Shown piece by piece: positions 44,072-54,701 of a stretch of DNA of 64,000 nucleotides (position 1 is the first letter of the stretch; each line of letters opens with the position of its first letter). The notes beneath the pieces are model-generated. The model was not told where the DNA came from and did not search any database. It saw only the letters and a program-made list of their open reading frames with translations. Location of the stretch: positions 165,892-229,891 of the forward strand of contig CAVTBE010000007.1 of the NCBI GenBank assembly GCA_963732845.1, written 5' to 3'. Both the position numbers and the translations under genes were made by a program. The stretch is from CAVSRC01 sp963732845 (lineage in GTDB: Bacteria; Pseudomonadota; Alphaproteobacteria; Rhizobiales; Kaistiaceae).

Positions 44072-44920
44072 ATGGCCGAATTCCTGTCCCTCCATGATGC
44101 GATCGCCGCCCACCTGAAGGACGGCGACACCGTCGCCATGGAGGGCTTCACCCATCTGATCCCCTTTGCCGCCGGGCACGAGGTGATCCGCCAGGGGCGC
44201 ACGGGGCTCACCCTCGTGCGCATGACCCCGGACCTCATCTACGATCAGATGATCGGCATGGGCTGCGCCGACCGGCTCGTCTTCTCGTGGGGCGGCAATC
44301 CCGGCGTCGGCTCGCTGCACCGCATGCGCGACGCGGTGGAGAACGGCTGGCCGAAGCCGCTCGCCATCGAAGAGCATTCGCACGCGGCGCTCGCCAATGC
44401 CTACGATGCCGGCGCCGCCAACCTGCCCTTCGCCGTCTTCCGCGGCTACAAGGGCGTCGGCCTGCCCGCGGTCAACCCCAACATCCGCACCGTCACCTGC
44501 CCCTATACCGGCGAGGTGCTGGCGACCGTGCCTGCCATCCGCCCCGATGTCGGCGTCGTCCATGCGCTGCGCGCCGACCGGGCCGGCAACGTTCTGCTCG
44601 AAGGCATCGTCGGCGTGCAGAAGCAGGTGGTGCTGGCGGCAAGGCGCGCCATCGTCACCGTCGAGGAGATTGTCGACGACCTTGCGCCCCCGAGCCCCAA
44701 TTCGGTGGTGCTGCCGCACTGGACGGTAACGGCGATTGCCGCCGTGCCGGGCGGCGCCTACCCATCCTATGCCCACGGCTACTACAAGCGCGCCAACGCC
44801 TTCTACAAGGCGTGGGACGCCATCGCCCGCGACCGCGACACCTTCCTCGCCTGGATAAACGAGAACGTGCTCGCCAGGAACGCGGACTCCTTCCGCCAAT
44901 ATTCGGCGAAGGCGGCCTGA
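44072..44920 (+). CDS. pcaI: 3-oxoadipate CoA-transferase subunit A (GctA-like)
   Basis: 282 residues, longer than classical PcaI (about 230) and closer to glutaconate CoA-transferase A subunits. MEGFTHLIPFAAGHEVIR replaces the usual GGF loop, and DLIYDQMIGMGCADRLVFS and NAYDAGAANLPFAVFRGYKG are typical of this subtype. Pairs with the next gene to transfer CoA from succinyl-CoA to 3-oxoadipate. Assignment to this substrate rests on operon position. Confidence 0.85.
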   Translation: MAEFLSLHDAIAAHLKDGDTVAMEGFTHLIPFAAGHEVIRQGRTGLTLVRMTPDLIYDQMIGMGCADRLVFSWGGNPGVGSLHRMRDAVENGWPKPLAIEEHSHAALANAYDAGAANLPFAVFRGYKGVGLPAVNPNIRTVTCPYTGEVLATVPAIRPDVGVVHALRADRAGNVLLEGIVGVQKQVVLAARRAIVTVEEIVDDLAPPSPNSVVLPHWTVTAIAAVPGGAYPSYAHGYYKRANAFYKAWDAIARDRDTFLAWINENVLARNADSFRQYSAKAA

Positions 44921-44923
44921 GGC

Positions 44924-45693
44924 ATGAGCACCTATACGCCCACCGAGATCATGACGGTTGCCGCCGCCCGGGCGCTCGGCAACGACGATGTCTGCTTCGT
45001 CGGCATCGGCGCGCCTTCGGCCGCCTGCAACCTCGCCCGCCTCACCCACGCGCCGAAGATCACGCTGATCTACGAATCCGGCACCATCGACACCAAGCCC
45101 GACGTCCTGCCGCTGTCGATCGGCGACGGCCAGCTGTGCGAGACGGCGCTGACCACCGTCTCAGTGCCCGAGATGTTCCGCTACTGGCTGCAGGGCGGGC
45201 GCATCACCGTCGGTTTCCTCGGCGGCGCCCAGATCGACCGCTACGCCAATCTCAACACGACCGTCGTCGGCAGATACGACAAGCCCAAGGTGCGCCTGCC
45301 CGGCGGCGGCGGGGCGCCGGAGATTGCCGCCAATTGCGGACAGATCTTCATCACCATGGCGATGTCGCAGCGCGCCTGTGTCGAGAAGCTCGATTTCATC
45401 ACCTCGCTCGGCCACGGCACCGGCCCCGGCAGCCGCGCCGCCCTCGGCCTGACCACCCGCGGACCGACCCGCGTCGTCACCGACCTCTGCATCATGGCGC
45501 CCGACCCCGAGACCTGCGAGCTGACGGTCGTCTCGCTGCATCCCGGCGTCACCCGCGAGGCGGTGCAGGCGCAGTGCGGCTGGCCGCTGAAATTCGCGAC
45601 GCAAGCGCAAGAGACGCCGCCACCGAGTCCGCAAGAGCTCGGCACCTTGCGCGACCTGCAGGCGCGCACGGCCCGCGCTCACGGAGGCGACGC

Positions 45694-45697
<4 letters not shown>
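44924..45697 (+). CDS. pcaJ: 3-oxoadipate CoA-transferase subunit B (GctB-like)
   Basis: 257 residues. GIGAPSAACNLARLTHAP and LIYESGTIDTKPDVLPLSIG, where the Glu of ESG corresponds to the catalytic glutamate that forms the acyl-glutamyl anhydride; then FLGGAQIDRYANLNTTVVG and LPGGGGAPEIAANCGQIF. It starts 3 bp after pcaI and its stop overlaps the pcaF start (ATGA). Confidence 0.87.
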
Positions 45698-46905
<1,208 letters not shown>

Positions 46906-46932
46906 GGAATAACGGACGAGAGGGAGGGACCG

Positions 46933-47643
46933 ATGACGACCGCATACCCGCTGGAGAGCCTTGCGGCTCATCCGAAATATCTGCATCCCGGCTACAAATC
47001 GACGGTGCTGCGCTCGCCCAAGCGCCCGCTCATCGTCCTACCGCACACCATGAGCGAGCTGACCGGCCCGATCTACGGCCACGAGGCGGTGCTGGAACAC
47101 GACTCCGACCTCACCAGGCAGCACGGCGGCGAGCCGCAGGGCGAACGCATCATCGTCTCCGGCACGGTGATGGACGAGGACGGACGGCCGATCCCCAACA
47201 CGCTGATCGAGGTCTGGCAGGCCAACGCCGCCGGCCGCTACATCCACGTCGTCGACCAGCACCATGCGCCGATCGACCCGAATTTCTCCGGCGCCGGCCG
47301 CTGCGTCACCGACTCGCGCGGCCACTACAGCTTCACCACCGTCAAGCCCGGCGCCTATCCCTGGAAGAACCACCACAACGCCTGGCGGCCGAACCACATC
47401 CACTTCTCGCTGTTCGGCCCGAGCTTCCTCACCCGGCTGGTCACCCAGATGTACTTCCCCGGCGACCCGCTGATCCCGCTCGACCCGATCGCCAATTCGG
47501 TCACCGACCCCAAGGCGCTGCAGCGCATGATCGCGGTCTTCGACCTGCAGACCACGGTGCCCGAATGGGCGCTCGGCTACCGCTTCGACATCGTGCTCCG
47601 CGGCTCCGCCAGCACGCCTTTCGAGGATCCGCACCATGACTGA
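46933..47643 (+). CDS. pcaH: Protocatechuate 3,4-dioxygenase beta subunit
   Basis: 236 residues. The non-haem Fe(III) ligands can be seen: Tyr in GRYIHVVDQHH, Tyr in KPGAYPWKN, and two His in RPNHIHFSLFG. IEVWQANAAGRY and the RGHYSFTTVKPG strands complete the intradiol fold. With PcaG it cleaves protocatechuate between C3 and C4. Strong AGGGAGGGACCG ribosome site. Overlaps pcaG by 8 bp. Confidence 0.95.
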   Translation: MTTAYPLESLAAHPKYLHPGYKSTVLRSPKRPLIVLPHTMSELTGPIYGHEAVLEHDSDLTRQHGGEPQGERIIVSGTVMDEDGRPIPNTLIEVWQANAAGRYIHVVDQHHAPIDPNFSGAGRCVTDSRGHYSFTTVKPGAYPWKNHHNAWRPNHIHFSLFGPSFLTRLVTQMYFPGDPLIPLDPIANSVTDPKALQRMIAVFDLQTTVPEWALGYRFDIVLRGSASTPFEDPHHD

Positions 47644-48232
47644 ACGGCACGGCATCACCCCCTCGCAGACGGTCGGGCCCTATTTTGCCTACGCCCTCAC
47701 CCCGGGCGACACCTATTCGCTGACGGCGCTGGTCGGCGACGATCTGGTCACCCCAGACACCGTCGGCCATCCGATCGTCGTCGAGGGTCGCATCACCGAC
47801 GGCGACGGCGCACCGGTGCCCGACTGCTTCCTCGAGCTGTGGCAGGCCGACGGTGCCGGCCGCTATCCCGGCCAGCCGGGCGAAAAGCCCAACACCACCT
47901 TCAAGGGCTTCGGGCGCGGCGCCGCCGACGCCGACGGCCGCTACCACTTCCACACCGTCAAGCCCGGCCCGGTCCCCGGCCTTGCCGGCAAGATGCAGGC
48001 GCCGCACATCAATGTCGGCGTCTTCGCCCGCGGCATCCTGCGCCGCATGTTCACCCGCATCTATTTTGCGGACGAGACAGCCAATGACGACGACGCCATC
48101 CTGGCGCTGGTGCCGGCGGACCGCCGCGCCACGCTGATCGCCAGGCGCGACGGCGAGGCCAAGGGCGCCCCGCGCTACGTCTTCGACGTGCGGTTGCACG
48201 GCGACGACGAGACGGTGTTCTTCGAGGCCTGA
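47636..48232 (+). CDS. pcaG: Protocatechuate 3,4-dioxygenase alpha subunit
   Basis: 198 residues. ITPSQTVGPYFAYALTPGD is the alpha-subunit start, LELWQADGAGRYPGQPGEKP and FHTVKPGPVPGLAGKMQAPH follow; the iron ligands of the beta subunit are not all kept, as expected for PcaG. Last gene of the pca operon. The 371 bp after it are non-coding and hold two hairpins, the second a terminator for the facing operon. Confidence 0.94.
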   Translation: MTERHGITPSQTVGPYFAYALTPGDTYSLTALVGDDLVTPDTVGHPIVVEGRITDGDGAPVPDCFLELWQADGAGRYPGQPGEKPNTTFKGFGRGAADADGRYHFHTVKPGPVPGLAGKMQAPHINVGVFARGILRRMFTRIYFADETANDDDAILALVPADRRATLIARRDGEAKGAPRYVFDVRLHGDDETVFFEA

Positions 48233-48446
48233 GGCCGATCGGCGGATGCCGCCGGCCGGCCTCGCGGCACCAGAACGGGCCGAGCGTCTTTCGGGCGGGA
48301 AGCGGCTGGTGGCAACCGCCGTCGCCAAGCCTCAGGAAAGATTTGTCTTTTTCCCGCCGCAATTTTGAATTTGATAGACTTGCTCACGGGCCGAATCACT
48401 GCCCGCCCGACGTTCCTGAAGAAGGGATGTCGAAGTTGAGTAACGC

Positions 48447-48479
48447 AGACCCGCTTTTCCGCCTCGGAGAGGCGGGTCT
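48447..48479. other. Stem-loop with two alternative pairings
   Basis: AGACCCGC (48447-48454) can pair with GCGGGTCT (48472-48479), or the inner CCGCCTC (48459-48465) with GAGGCGG (48469-48475) around GGA. The two pairings share bases, so they compete. No T-run on either strand. Confidence 0.45.
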
Positions 48480-48540
48480 CCGTGTTCGGGAGGCCCCCGT
48501 GAGACTGGCCTTCCCGCCCCCCGGTGCTCTCTCCCCCCAT

Positions 48541-48570
48541 GAAAAAGCCGGGCGGCAGGCCGCCCGGCTT
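48541..48570 (-). terminator. Rho-independent terminator of the ribose-type ABC operon
   Basis: Perfect 12-bp inverted repeat AAGCCGGGCGGC / GCCGCCCGGCTT; read leftward it is followed by TTTC. It lies 34 bp beyond the stop of the binding-protein gene. Confidence 0.88.
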
Positions 48571-48603
48571 CAGGAAACGAACGCGAAGAATCGCGGAAAA
48601 CGC

Positions 48604-49551
48604 CTAGAACGGCGAATCCGGGAAGTACCACTCCTTGGCGTTGTCCTTGGTGATCAGCGTGGCATCGAGGATGTAGCTGCCGTGCACCGGAACCTGATCG
48701 TAAAGGCTGGCCGCGGTCAGCTCGAGCGCGGTGCCGACCATCGACGGCGGATAGGCGACGTCCACGGGGACCATCTTGTCGCCGTCCATGACCTTCTTGA
48801 CCATGTCCTTCATGCCGGCGCCGCCGACGACATACTGGATGTCGGTACGCTTCGCCTGCTCGATCGCCTGCAGCACGCCGACGGTCATGTCGTCATCCTG
48901 GCACCACACGACGTCGATCTTCGGATACTTGGTCAGGTAGTCCTGCATGACCTTGAAGGCATCGTCGCGGTTCCAGTTGCCGAACTGTTTCTCGAGCACC
49001 TTGACGTTGGAGCCCTTGATGGCCGCGTCGAAACCGTCCTGGCGCTGCTGATCGATCGGGATCGGCAGACCGCGGATGACGACGACCTGTGCATCAGGCG
49101 TGTGCGCCTTGATGTATTCGCCGGCCACCGCGCCGAGAGCCGGATTGTTGCCGGCCACATAGAGGTCGCGCACCGACAGGTCGTTGTTGCTGGGCGCACG
49201 GTCGACCAGCGCGACGAAGGTGCCCTTCGCCTTGACCTGCTTGATGGCGTTGACCAGCGGATCCGGATCCGACGGCAGGATGACCAGGGCGTCGATGCCC
49301 TGCGTGCTGAGGTCCTCCAGCGCGTTCGCCTGGGTGGCGGCATCCGGTGAGGTTTTCACGATGACGTTGAGACCCGGATACTCGTCCATCAGCAGTTTGG
49401 CGACGCGGTTGGCGTGGAACACCACGCCGGCCGTCCAGCCATGGTCGGCGGCCGGGATCGACACGCCGATGGTCTTCTTGTCGGCAGCGTTGGCCACGCT
49501 CATCAGGGCGGCCATGGCAACCGCCATACCAATCATTACCTTACGCATCAT
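48604..49551 (-). CDS. Ribose-type sugar ABC transporter, periplasmic binding protein
   Basis: 315 residues. Signal peptide to about residue 22 (AMAALMSVANAAD). Peripla_BP_4 fold: TIGVSIPAADHGWTAGVVFH, LSTQGIDALVILPSDPDPLV, VALVDRAPSNNDLSVRDLYV and VVWCQDDDMTVGVLQAIEQA. The sugar is unknown; the DRAP and WNRDDA segments look like those for pentoses or polyols. Third gene of a leftward ATPase-permease-binding protein operon; the two adjacent ATG codons at 49551 and 49548 are both possible starts. Confidence 0.9.
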   Translation of the reverse strand: MMRKVMIGMAVAMAALMSVANAADKKTIGVSIPAADHGWTAGVVFHANRVAKLLMDEYPGLNVIVKTSPDAATQANALEDLSTQGIDALVILPSDPDPLVNAIKQVKAKGTFVALVDRAPSNNDLSVRDLYVAGNNPALGAVAGEYIKAHTPDAQVVVIRGLPIPIDQQRQDGFDAAIKGSNVKVLEKQFGNWNRDDAFKVMQDYLTKYPKIDVVWCQDDDMTVGVLQAIEQAKRTDIQYVVGGAGMKDMVKKVMDGDKMVPVDVAYPPSMVGTALELTAASLYDQVPVHGSYILDATLITKDNAKEWYFPDSPF

Positions 49552-49614
49552 TGTCTCCCCACATCCTTGAGGGCCTATTTGAAGCATTCCGGGCGACCCA
49601 ATTGACCCGGCAAT

Positions 49615-50619
49615 TCAGTTACGACGCATCAGGGAACGCTGGACCAGCATCGCGATGATGATGATCGCCCCCTGAATCGCGGCGATCAGGTACTCACTGA
49701 TGAAGTTGGACAGCAGCATGATGTTGCCGACGATCTCGAGGATGAACGCCCCGCAGATGGTGCCCCAGATGCGCCCGACACCGCCGCGCAACGCCGTTCC
49801 GCCGACGACCACCGCGGTGATCGCCTGCAGTTCCCACAGCGTGCCGCTGGTCGCCGAGGTGGACCCCAGGCGCGGCACGTAAAGCAGCACGGCGATCGCC
49901 ACGCACAGCCCCTGGATGACATAGGTAACGGTGCGCACGCGGTTGACGGGAATGCCGGAATAACGGGCGACATCCTCGTTGGAACCGACCGCCACCACAT
50001 GGCGGCCGTAGGGCGTGCGGTAGAAGATGAAGGCACCGACCGCCGCCGTCGCGAAGATGACGACGATCGGGATCGGCACGCCGAACAGGGACCCGAAATA
50101 GGCCGGACGATAGAGCGCCTGGAGCTCCGTCGAGCGCAGCGTGATGGCGCCGCCCTGCGACAGCCAGGTCGTCAGCCCGCGGAAGATGCCCATCGTGCCC
50201 AGCGTCGCGATGAACGGCTCGATCTTCCCGACGGTGACGATCAGGCCGTTGAAGAGACCGCACGCCGCCCCCAGCGCGAGCGACAGAACCATGGCGGCAA
50301 TGAGCATGGTGGCGGAATCGCCGATCACCCCGCTGTTCAGGAACATGATCATCAGGCTGGCGACGAAGGCGGTCATCGAGCCGACCGACAGGTCGAGCCC
50401 GCCGGCCGAAATCACGAACGTCCCGCCGACCGCAACGATGGCGATGAAGGCGCTGCGCGTGATGACATTGACCAGATTGCCGACCGACAGGAAGTTGTCG
50501 TTGGTGAAGGTGCCCGCGACGAGCAGCAGGGCCAGCGCCAGAAACGGCGCCATTGCAGCCATGTTGATGCGACCGCCCAGGGAGAAATCCAGCCGTTCTT
50601 TGGTCACTGTGTCGGTCAT
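49615..50619 (-). CDS. Ribose-type sugar ABC transporter permease
   Basis: 334 residues, eight to ten hydrophobic segments of the BPD_transp_2 (RbsC/XylH) family: FVISAGGLDLSVGSMTAFVA is the hallmark, with ATLGTMGIFRGLTTWLSQGG and VVGGTALRGGVGRIWGTICG near the ATPase contact. Its start overlaps the ATPase stop (ATGA). Inner membrane. Confidence 0.92.
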   Translation of the reverse strand: MTDTVTKERLDFSLGGRINMAAMAPFLALALLLVAGTFTNDNFLSVGNLVNVITRSAFIAIVAVGGTFVISAGGLDLSVGSMTAFVASLMIMFLNSGVIGDSATMLIAAMVLSLALGAACGLFNGLIVTVGKIEPFIATLGTMGIFRGLTTWLSQGGAITLRSTELQALYRPAYFGSLFGVPIPIVVIFATAAVGAFIFYRTPYGRHVVAVGSNEDVARYSGIPVNRVRTVTYVIQGLCVAIAVLLYVPRLGSTSATSGTLWELQAITAVVVGGTALRGGVGRIWGTICGAFILEIVGNIMLLSNFISEYLIAAIQGAIIIIAMLVQRSLMRRN

Positions 50620-52163
50620 TCAGCCCCGCTCTCCATTCCCATCGCTGCCTGCTCGCCGGTCACGCCCGTGGCATAGACCACGATCTCATGTTCGGTCATG
50701 CGCTCTCCGGAGACCTCGCCGACGATGCGCCCGCCGCGCATCACCAGGATGCGATGGCAGATGCCGATCAGCTCCTGCATCTCCGAAGAGATCACGATGA
50801 CCGCCTTGCCCCTGGCGGCGAGCTGGGTGATGAACTCATAGATCTGCTGCTTGGTGCCGATATCGATGCCGCGCGTCGGCTCGTCGATGACGACGATCTC
50901 CGGTTCGAGCAGCATCATCTTGGCGAGCAACAGTTTCTGCTGGTTGCCGCCGGACAACTGGCCGGCGAGCATGTCCTTGCGCGGTGCGCGCACGTCGAAC
51001 TCGGCGATCGCCGTGTCGAGCGCGGCGTTCTCCTTGGCACGGTCGAGCACCATGCCGCGCGAGAAGTGGGCCAGGGCGGCAAGGGTCAGGTTGATCGACA
51101 GGTAGCTGTTGAGCAGCAGGCCCTTACCCTTGCGGTCCTCGCTGAGATAGACGATGCCCTCGTGCATGCTCTCGCGCACTGTGTGGAAGGCGACCGGCGC
51201 ACCCTTCAGGCGGATTTCGCCGCGATGCGGACGCAGGCCGACGACGCCCTCGAGTAACTCGGTGCGGCCGGCGCCGATCAGCCCGGCGAAGCCCAGGATC
51301 TCCCCGCGCCTGACGCTGAACGAGGCATCGGCGGCGAATCCGGGCACGCTGAGATCGCGCACTTCGAGCACCGCCTCCCCTTCCGGCTCCGGCGCCCGCT
51401 TGGGATAGAGGTGCGACATATCGCGGCCGACCATCAGGCCGGCGATATCGACCGGCTTCAGTTCCGAGGTCGGTCGGGTGGCGATGAAATAGCCGTCGCG
51501 CAGCACCGTCACGCGGTCGGAGATGGCTTTGACCTCGGCCAGACGATGCGAGATGTAGAGCACCGGTGTGCCCTTGGCGCGCAGGTCGCTGATGACCTTG
51601 AGGACTGCCTCCGTCTCGAACGGGGTGAGCGACGCCGTCGGCTCGTCGAAGATCACCACGCGGTGCGGCACGTTGAGGGCGCGGGCGATCTGCACCAGCT
51701 GGCGCTGGGCGATCGACAGCGTCGAGACGATGGCCGCCGGGTTGATGTCGGCGCCGAGCCCCTGCAGCACTTCGCGGGTGCGCGCATTCATGGCGCGGTC
51801 GTCGACGACGAAGCCGTGCGTGATCTCCCGGCCGATGAAGATGTTCTGGGCGACGCTGAGATGGGGCGCCAGCAGGATCTCCTGGTGGACCAGGACGATG
51901 CCGTGATGTTCCGCATCGACCGGGCCGGTGAACTTGACCGGCCGGCCGTCGAGTTCCACCTGCCCGCCGGTCTGTTGCAAATGGCCGGCGAGAATCTTCA
52001 TCAGCGTCGACTTGCCGGCGCCGTTCTCACCGACCAGGGCGTGAACTTCGCCGGGCAACAACTCGAGCGAGATGCCGAAAAGCACCTGTACCGGCCCGAA
52101 CGACATGTCGATCGCCCTGGCAGCAAGAACCGGCTCGGTGGGTGAACCGTTGTCCTGAATCAT
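50616..52163 (-). CDS. Ribose-type sugar ABC transporter ATP-binding protein (two ABC domains)
   Basis: 515 residues. First domain: Walker A GENGAGKSTLMK, signature LSIAQRQLVQIARAL, Walker B VVIFDEPTASLT. Second domain: GLIGAGRTELLEG in place of a canonical Walker A, LSGGNQQKLLLAKMM and VVIDEPTRGIDIG. The degenerate second P-loop is normal for RbsA/XylG/MglA. ATG 52163 gives the usual length; a longer frame reaching 52334 has no support. First gene of the operon. Confidence 0.92.
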   Translation of the reverse strand: MIQDNGSPTEPVLAARAIDMSFGPVQVLFGISLELLPGEVHALVGENGAGKSTLMKILAGHLQQTGGQVELDGRPVKFTGPVDAEHHGIVLVHQEILLAPHLSVAQNIFIGREITHGFVVDDRAMNARTREVLQGLGADINPAAIVSTLSIAQRQLVQIARALNVPHRVVIFDEPTASLTPFETEAVLKVISDLRAKGTPVLYISHRLAEVKAISDRVTVLRDGYFIATRPTSELKPVDIAGLMVGRDMSHLYPKRAPEPEGEAVLEVRDLSVPGFAADASFSVRRGEILGFAGLIGAGRTELLEGVVGLRPHRGEIRLKGAPVAFHTVRESMHEGIVYLSEDRKGKGLLLNSYLSINLTLAALAHFSRGMVLDRAKENAALDTAIAEFDVRAPRKDMLAGQLSGGNQQKLLLAKMMLLEPEIVVIDEPTRGIDIGTKQQIYEFITQLAARGKAVIVISSEMQELIGICHRILVMRGGRIVGEVSGERMTEHEIVVYATGVTGEQAAMGMESGAE

Positions 52164-52246
52164 CGCCTCCCGAGTCGTCCGCTTCTTGTTCTTGCCTGGC
52201 GGCACGTCCCTTTCCGGGAAACCGATCATCGGCACGCCGAGAATGC

Positions 52247-52308
52247 GCGTCAAGCGCCCGCGGAGCCCGCCGGCGTGCCCGCAAAGCCGACCAAATGTCG
52301 CTTGACGC
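52247..52308. promoter_or_regulatory. Divergent promoter region with mirror-image CGCTTGACGC boxes
   Basis: CGCTTGACGC reads rightward at 52299-52308 and leftward at 52256-52247, 42 bp apart. Each holds a TTGACG -35 hexamer pointing away from the other, towards the channel gene and the ABC operon. Possible -10 boxes 17 bp downstream are weak (AGGATC rightward; GATGAT leftward). The matched arms could also be operator half-sites. Confidence 0.45.
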
Positions 52309-52374
52309 AACCGAAGCGGGCGACAGGATCGCAAAAGGGGCAGCGACTCACTGTCCGTTCGAGGCGCTCAGGCG

Positions 52375-53136
52375 ATGGATTGGCGAGCACATGTCGAGAC
52401 CGCGCTGGACGGCAGGCACCCCGTTCTCGGGCGCAGTGTCATTCTGCTGCTTTACGCACTGATCGGCTTTTCGACGATCTCCATCGGCATCGAGACGCTG
52501 CCCGACCTGCCGCCGTGGGCGCCGGCGCTGTTCCGGGCCGGCGAGACGATCACGGTTGCGGTGTTCACGGCCGAATATGTGCTGCGTATCGCGGTCGCTC
52601 CGAAGAAGCTGGCCTATGTCCGCAGCTTCTTCGGCATCGTCGACCTGCTCGCCATCCTGCCCTTCTACCTCGGCCTCGGGGTCGATCTCAGGGCGCTGCG
52701 CGCCTTTCGCCTGCTGCGCCTCTTCCGCCTGCTCAAGATCGCCCGCTATCACGTTGCGGTCCAGCGCCTCGCGCGGGCCATCCACATGGTGCGCGAAGAG
52801 CTGATCGTCTTCGCGACCGTCGCCGTCTTCGCCCTCTATCTGTGCGGCATCGGCATCTACTATTTCGAGCACACCGCCCAACCCAAGGCGTTCGCGTCCG
52901 TCTTCGACGGCATGTGGTGGGCGGCGGTGACGCTGACCACGGTCGGCTACGGCGACATCTATCCGGTCACCCCCGGCGGGAGGATGTTCACCGTCCTGGT
53001 GCTTTTTATCGCCCTCGGTTCGATCGCCATCCCCACCGGCCTGATCAGCGCGGCACTGACCCGCTTGCGCACCATGGAAGAAGACGGGTCGGGCGCCGGA
53101 CGGGCCAATGACGACGGCCGCGACCGGAAGGCCTGA
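52375..53136 (+). CDS. Six-TM voltage-gated-type potassium channel
   Basis: 253 residues. S1 begins VILLLYALIGFSTISIGIET, the S4 voltage-sensor-like helix is LRAFRLLRLFRLLKIARY with five regularly spaced Arg/Lys, and the selectivity filter TTVGYGD is at about 188-194 between S5 and S6 (VLVLFIALGSIAIPTGLISA). The C-terminal tail is short and has no RCK or cyclic-nucleotide domain. Tetrameric inner-membrane K+ channel of the KvAP/Kch type. Confidence 0.92.
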   Translation: MDWRAHVETALDGRHPVLGRSVILLLYALIGFSTISIGIETLPDLPPWAPALFRAGETITVAVFTAEYVLRIAVAPKKLAYVRSFFGIVDLLAILPFYLGLGVDLRALRAFRLLRLFRLLKIARYHVAVQRLARAIHMVREELIVFATVAVFALYLCGIGIYYFEHTAQPKAFASVFDGMWWAAVTLTTVGYGDIYPVTPGGRMFTVLVLFIALGSIAIPTGLISAALTRLRTMEEDGSGAGRANDDGRDRKA

Positions 53137-53218
53137 GCCGGTGCATCAGGCCGCCGGCGCCGATCCCGCCAAGACGCAAGAAATGCAACGGTAATTCGAG
53201 GAAATTTGCACCGGCTCC

Positions 53219-53283
53219 CACAGCTCTTTGTTTAGCTGGCAAGCCTAGACATGGCATCCACCAGACCTCGATGGAGGGTGCTG
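53219..53283 (+). repeat. Leader repeat of TadG-like gene 1
   Basis: The 52 bases ending at ATGGAGG (about 53225-53277) align without gaps to about 54702-54754 before the second gene, sharing CTTTGTT, ACATGGCA and AGACCTC. The TAGACA / TAAACA at the same offset may be a -10 element. Promoter and leader were duplicated with the gene. Confidence 0.65.
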
Positions 53284-54632
53284 TGTCATTGGTTTCCCGC
53301 TCCGCGATTTGCAGCCTCGCAGCCCGCTTCGCAACATCGCGCAACGGCAACGTAGCCGCGATCTTCGCCATTGCCTGCATTCCCGTGATCGTTGCCATGG
53401 GTGTCGCCGTGGATTATTCGCGCGCCGCCCAGACCAGCTCCGCCATGCAGGACGCGCTTGACGCGACCTCGCTCGCGCTCTCCCGCCGATCCGACCTGCC
53501 GAACCTGACGGGTGACCAGTTCCACCAACTGGCGAGCGACTATTTCGGCGCCAACTACCGCGACGACGAGTTGCTGGATCTCGTCCTGACCGCGTCCTAT
53601 ACGTCGGTCGGCCCCTCGATAACGGTATCCGCGTCGGGCAAGCTGCCGACCGATTTCATGGGCATCATCGGCCCCAAGGACGTGCCCATCGCCGGCACAT
53701 CGACGACCATCTGGGGCGAAGCCAAGCTGCGCGTCGCGCTGGCCCTCGACAACACCGGGTCGATGTCCTCGTCCAACAAGATGACCGCGCTCAAGACGGC
53801 CACCCACAACCTGCTCGACCAGCTCAAGAACGCCGCGTCGCTCGACGGCGACGTCTATGTCTCGATCATCCCCTTCGTGAAGGACGTCAATGTCGGCAGC
53901 ACCAGCTACGGTGCAAGCTGGGTCAAGTGGACCGGCAGCGCCTACAAGGACGCCGACCTGTGGGACAAGTGGAACGGCACCTGCACCGGCTACGGCTCGA
54001 ACCAGGCGACCTGCGAGAAATACGGCTATATCTGGACACCCGCCAGCCACACTACGTGGAACGGCTGCATCATGGACCGTGACCAGAGCTACGACACGCT
54101 CAACACGGCACCGACCACCACCGACACGCAAACGCTCTTCCCGGCCGAGCAGTACAGCTCCTGCCCCGCCGCAATGATGGGCCTCAGCTACGACTGGTCC
54201 GCCTTGAACAACAAGGTGGACTCCATGAGCCCGAACGGCTCGACCAACCAGGCGATCGGCCTGCAATGGGCCTGGCAGTCGCTGACCGCAGCGCCGTTCA
54301 CGATCCCGCCGACGGACCCCAGCAAGATCTACAAGCAGGTGATCATCCTGCTCTCCGACGGACTCAACACCCAGGACCGCTGGTACGGCAACGGCTACAA
54401 CGTATCCACGCAGGTGGACGCGCGTCAGCAGATCCTGTGCAACAACATCAAGGCGGCCGACATCACCCTCTACACGGTCCAGGTGAACACCGCCGGCGAT
54501 CCGACCTCGACACTGCTGCAGAACTGCGCCAGTTCGCCGGACAATTTCTTCCTGCTGACCTCGGCCGACCAGATCGTGACGACTTTCCAGCAGATCGGCA
54601 CCGAACTCTCCGATCTGCGGATCTCGCATTAA
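53271..54632 (+). CDS. TadG-like pilus-assembly protein with von Willebrand A domain (copy 1)
   Basis: 453 residues. A TadE/G-type N-terminus (RNGNVAAIFAIACIPVIVAM, one membrane helix at about 28-50) is followed by an Ala/Ser-rich stalk (AAQTSSAMQDALDATSLALS). The vWA domain has its metal-site motif at about 158-166 (LALDNTGSMSSSNKM). A Cys- and Trp-rich insertion (about 215-300) interrupts it before IYKQVIILLSDGLNTQDRWY. Flp/Tad pili need TadE/F/G pseudopilins, but no other tad gene is here. ATG 53271 or GTG 53283 could start it; the ATG is shared with copy 2. Confidence 0.82.
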   Translation: MEGAVSLVSRSAICSLAARFATSRNGNVAAIFAIACIPVIVAMGVAVDYSRAAQTSSAMQDALDATSLALSRRSDLPNLTGDQFHQLASDYFGANYRDDELLDLVLTASYTSVGPSITVSASGKLPTDFMGIIGPKDVPIAGTSTTIWGEAKLRVALALDNTGSMSSSNKMTALKTATHNLLDQLKNAASLDGDVYVSIIPFVKDVNVGSTSYGASWVKWTGSAYKDADLWDKWNGTCTGYGSNQATCEKYGYIWTPASHTTWNGCIMDRDQSYDTLNTAPTTTDTQTLFPAEQYSSCPAAMMGLSYDWSALNNKVDSMSPNGSTNQAIGLQWAWQSLTAAPFTIPPTDPSKIYKQVIILLSDGLNTQDRWYGNGYNVSTQVDARQQILCNNIKAADITLYTVQVNTAGDPTSTLLQNCASSPDNFFLLTSADQIVTTFQQIGTELSDLRISH

Positions 54633-54701
54633 GTGCCGGGCCGTGCGTTCTGGTGAAGGAAAGCCTGAGAAATTCGAAACAATTTGAATCGCCTCTTTCA
54701 G

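Larger units (their letters stand above)
48233..48603. other. Non-coding gap between the convergent pca and ribose-type ABC operons
   Basis: 371 bp with no convincing gene. It contains an AT-rich patch near 48345-48380, a stem-loop at 48447-48479 and a strong terminator facing left at 48541-48570. A short frame from 48427 has no ribosome site or family likeness. A small RNA around 48380-48480 cannot be excluded. Confidence 0.5.
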
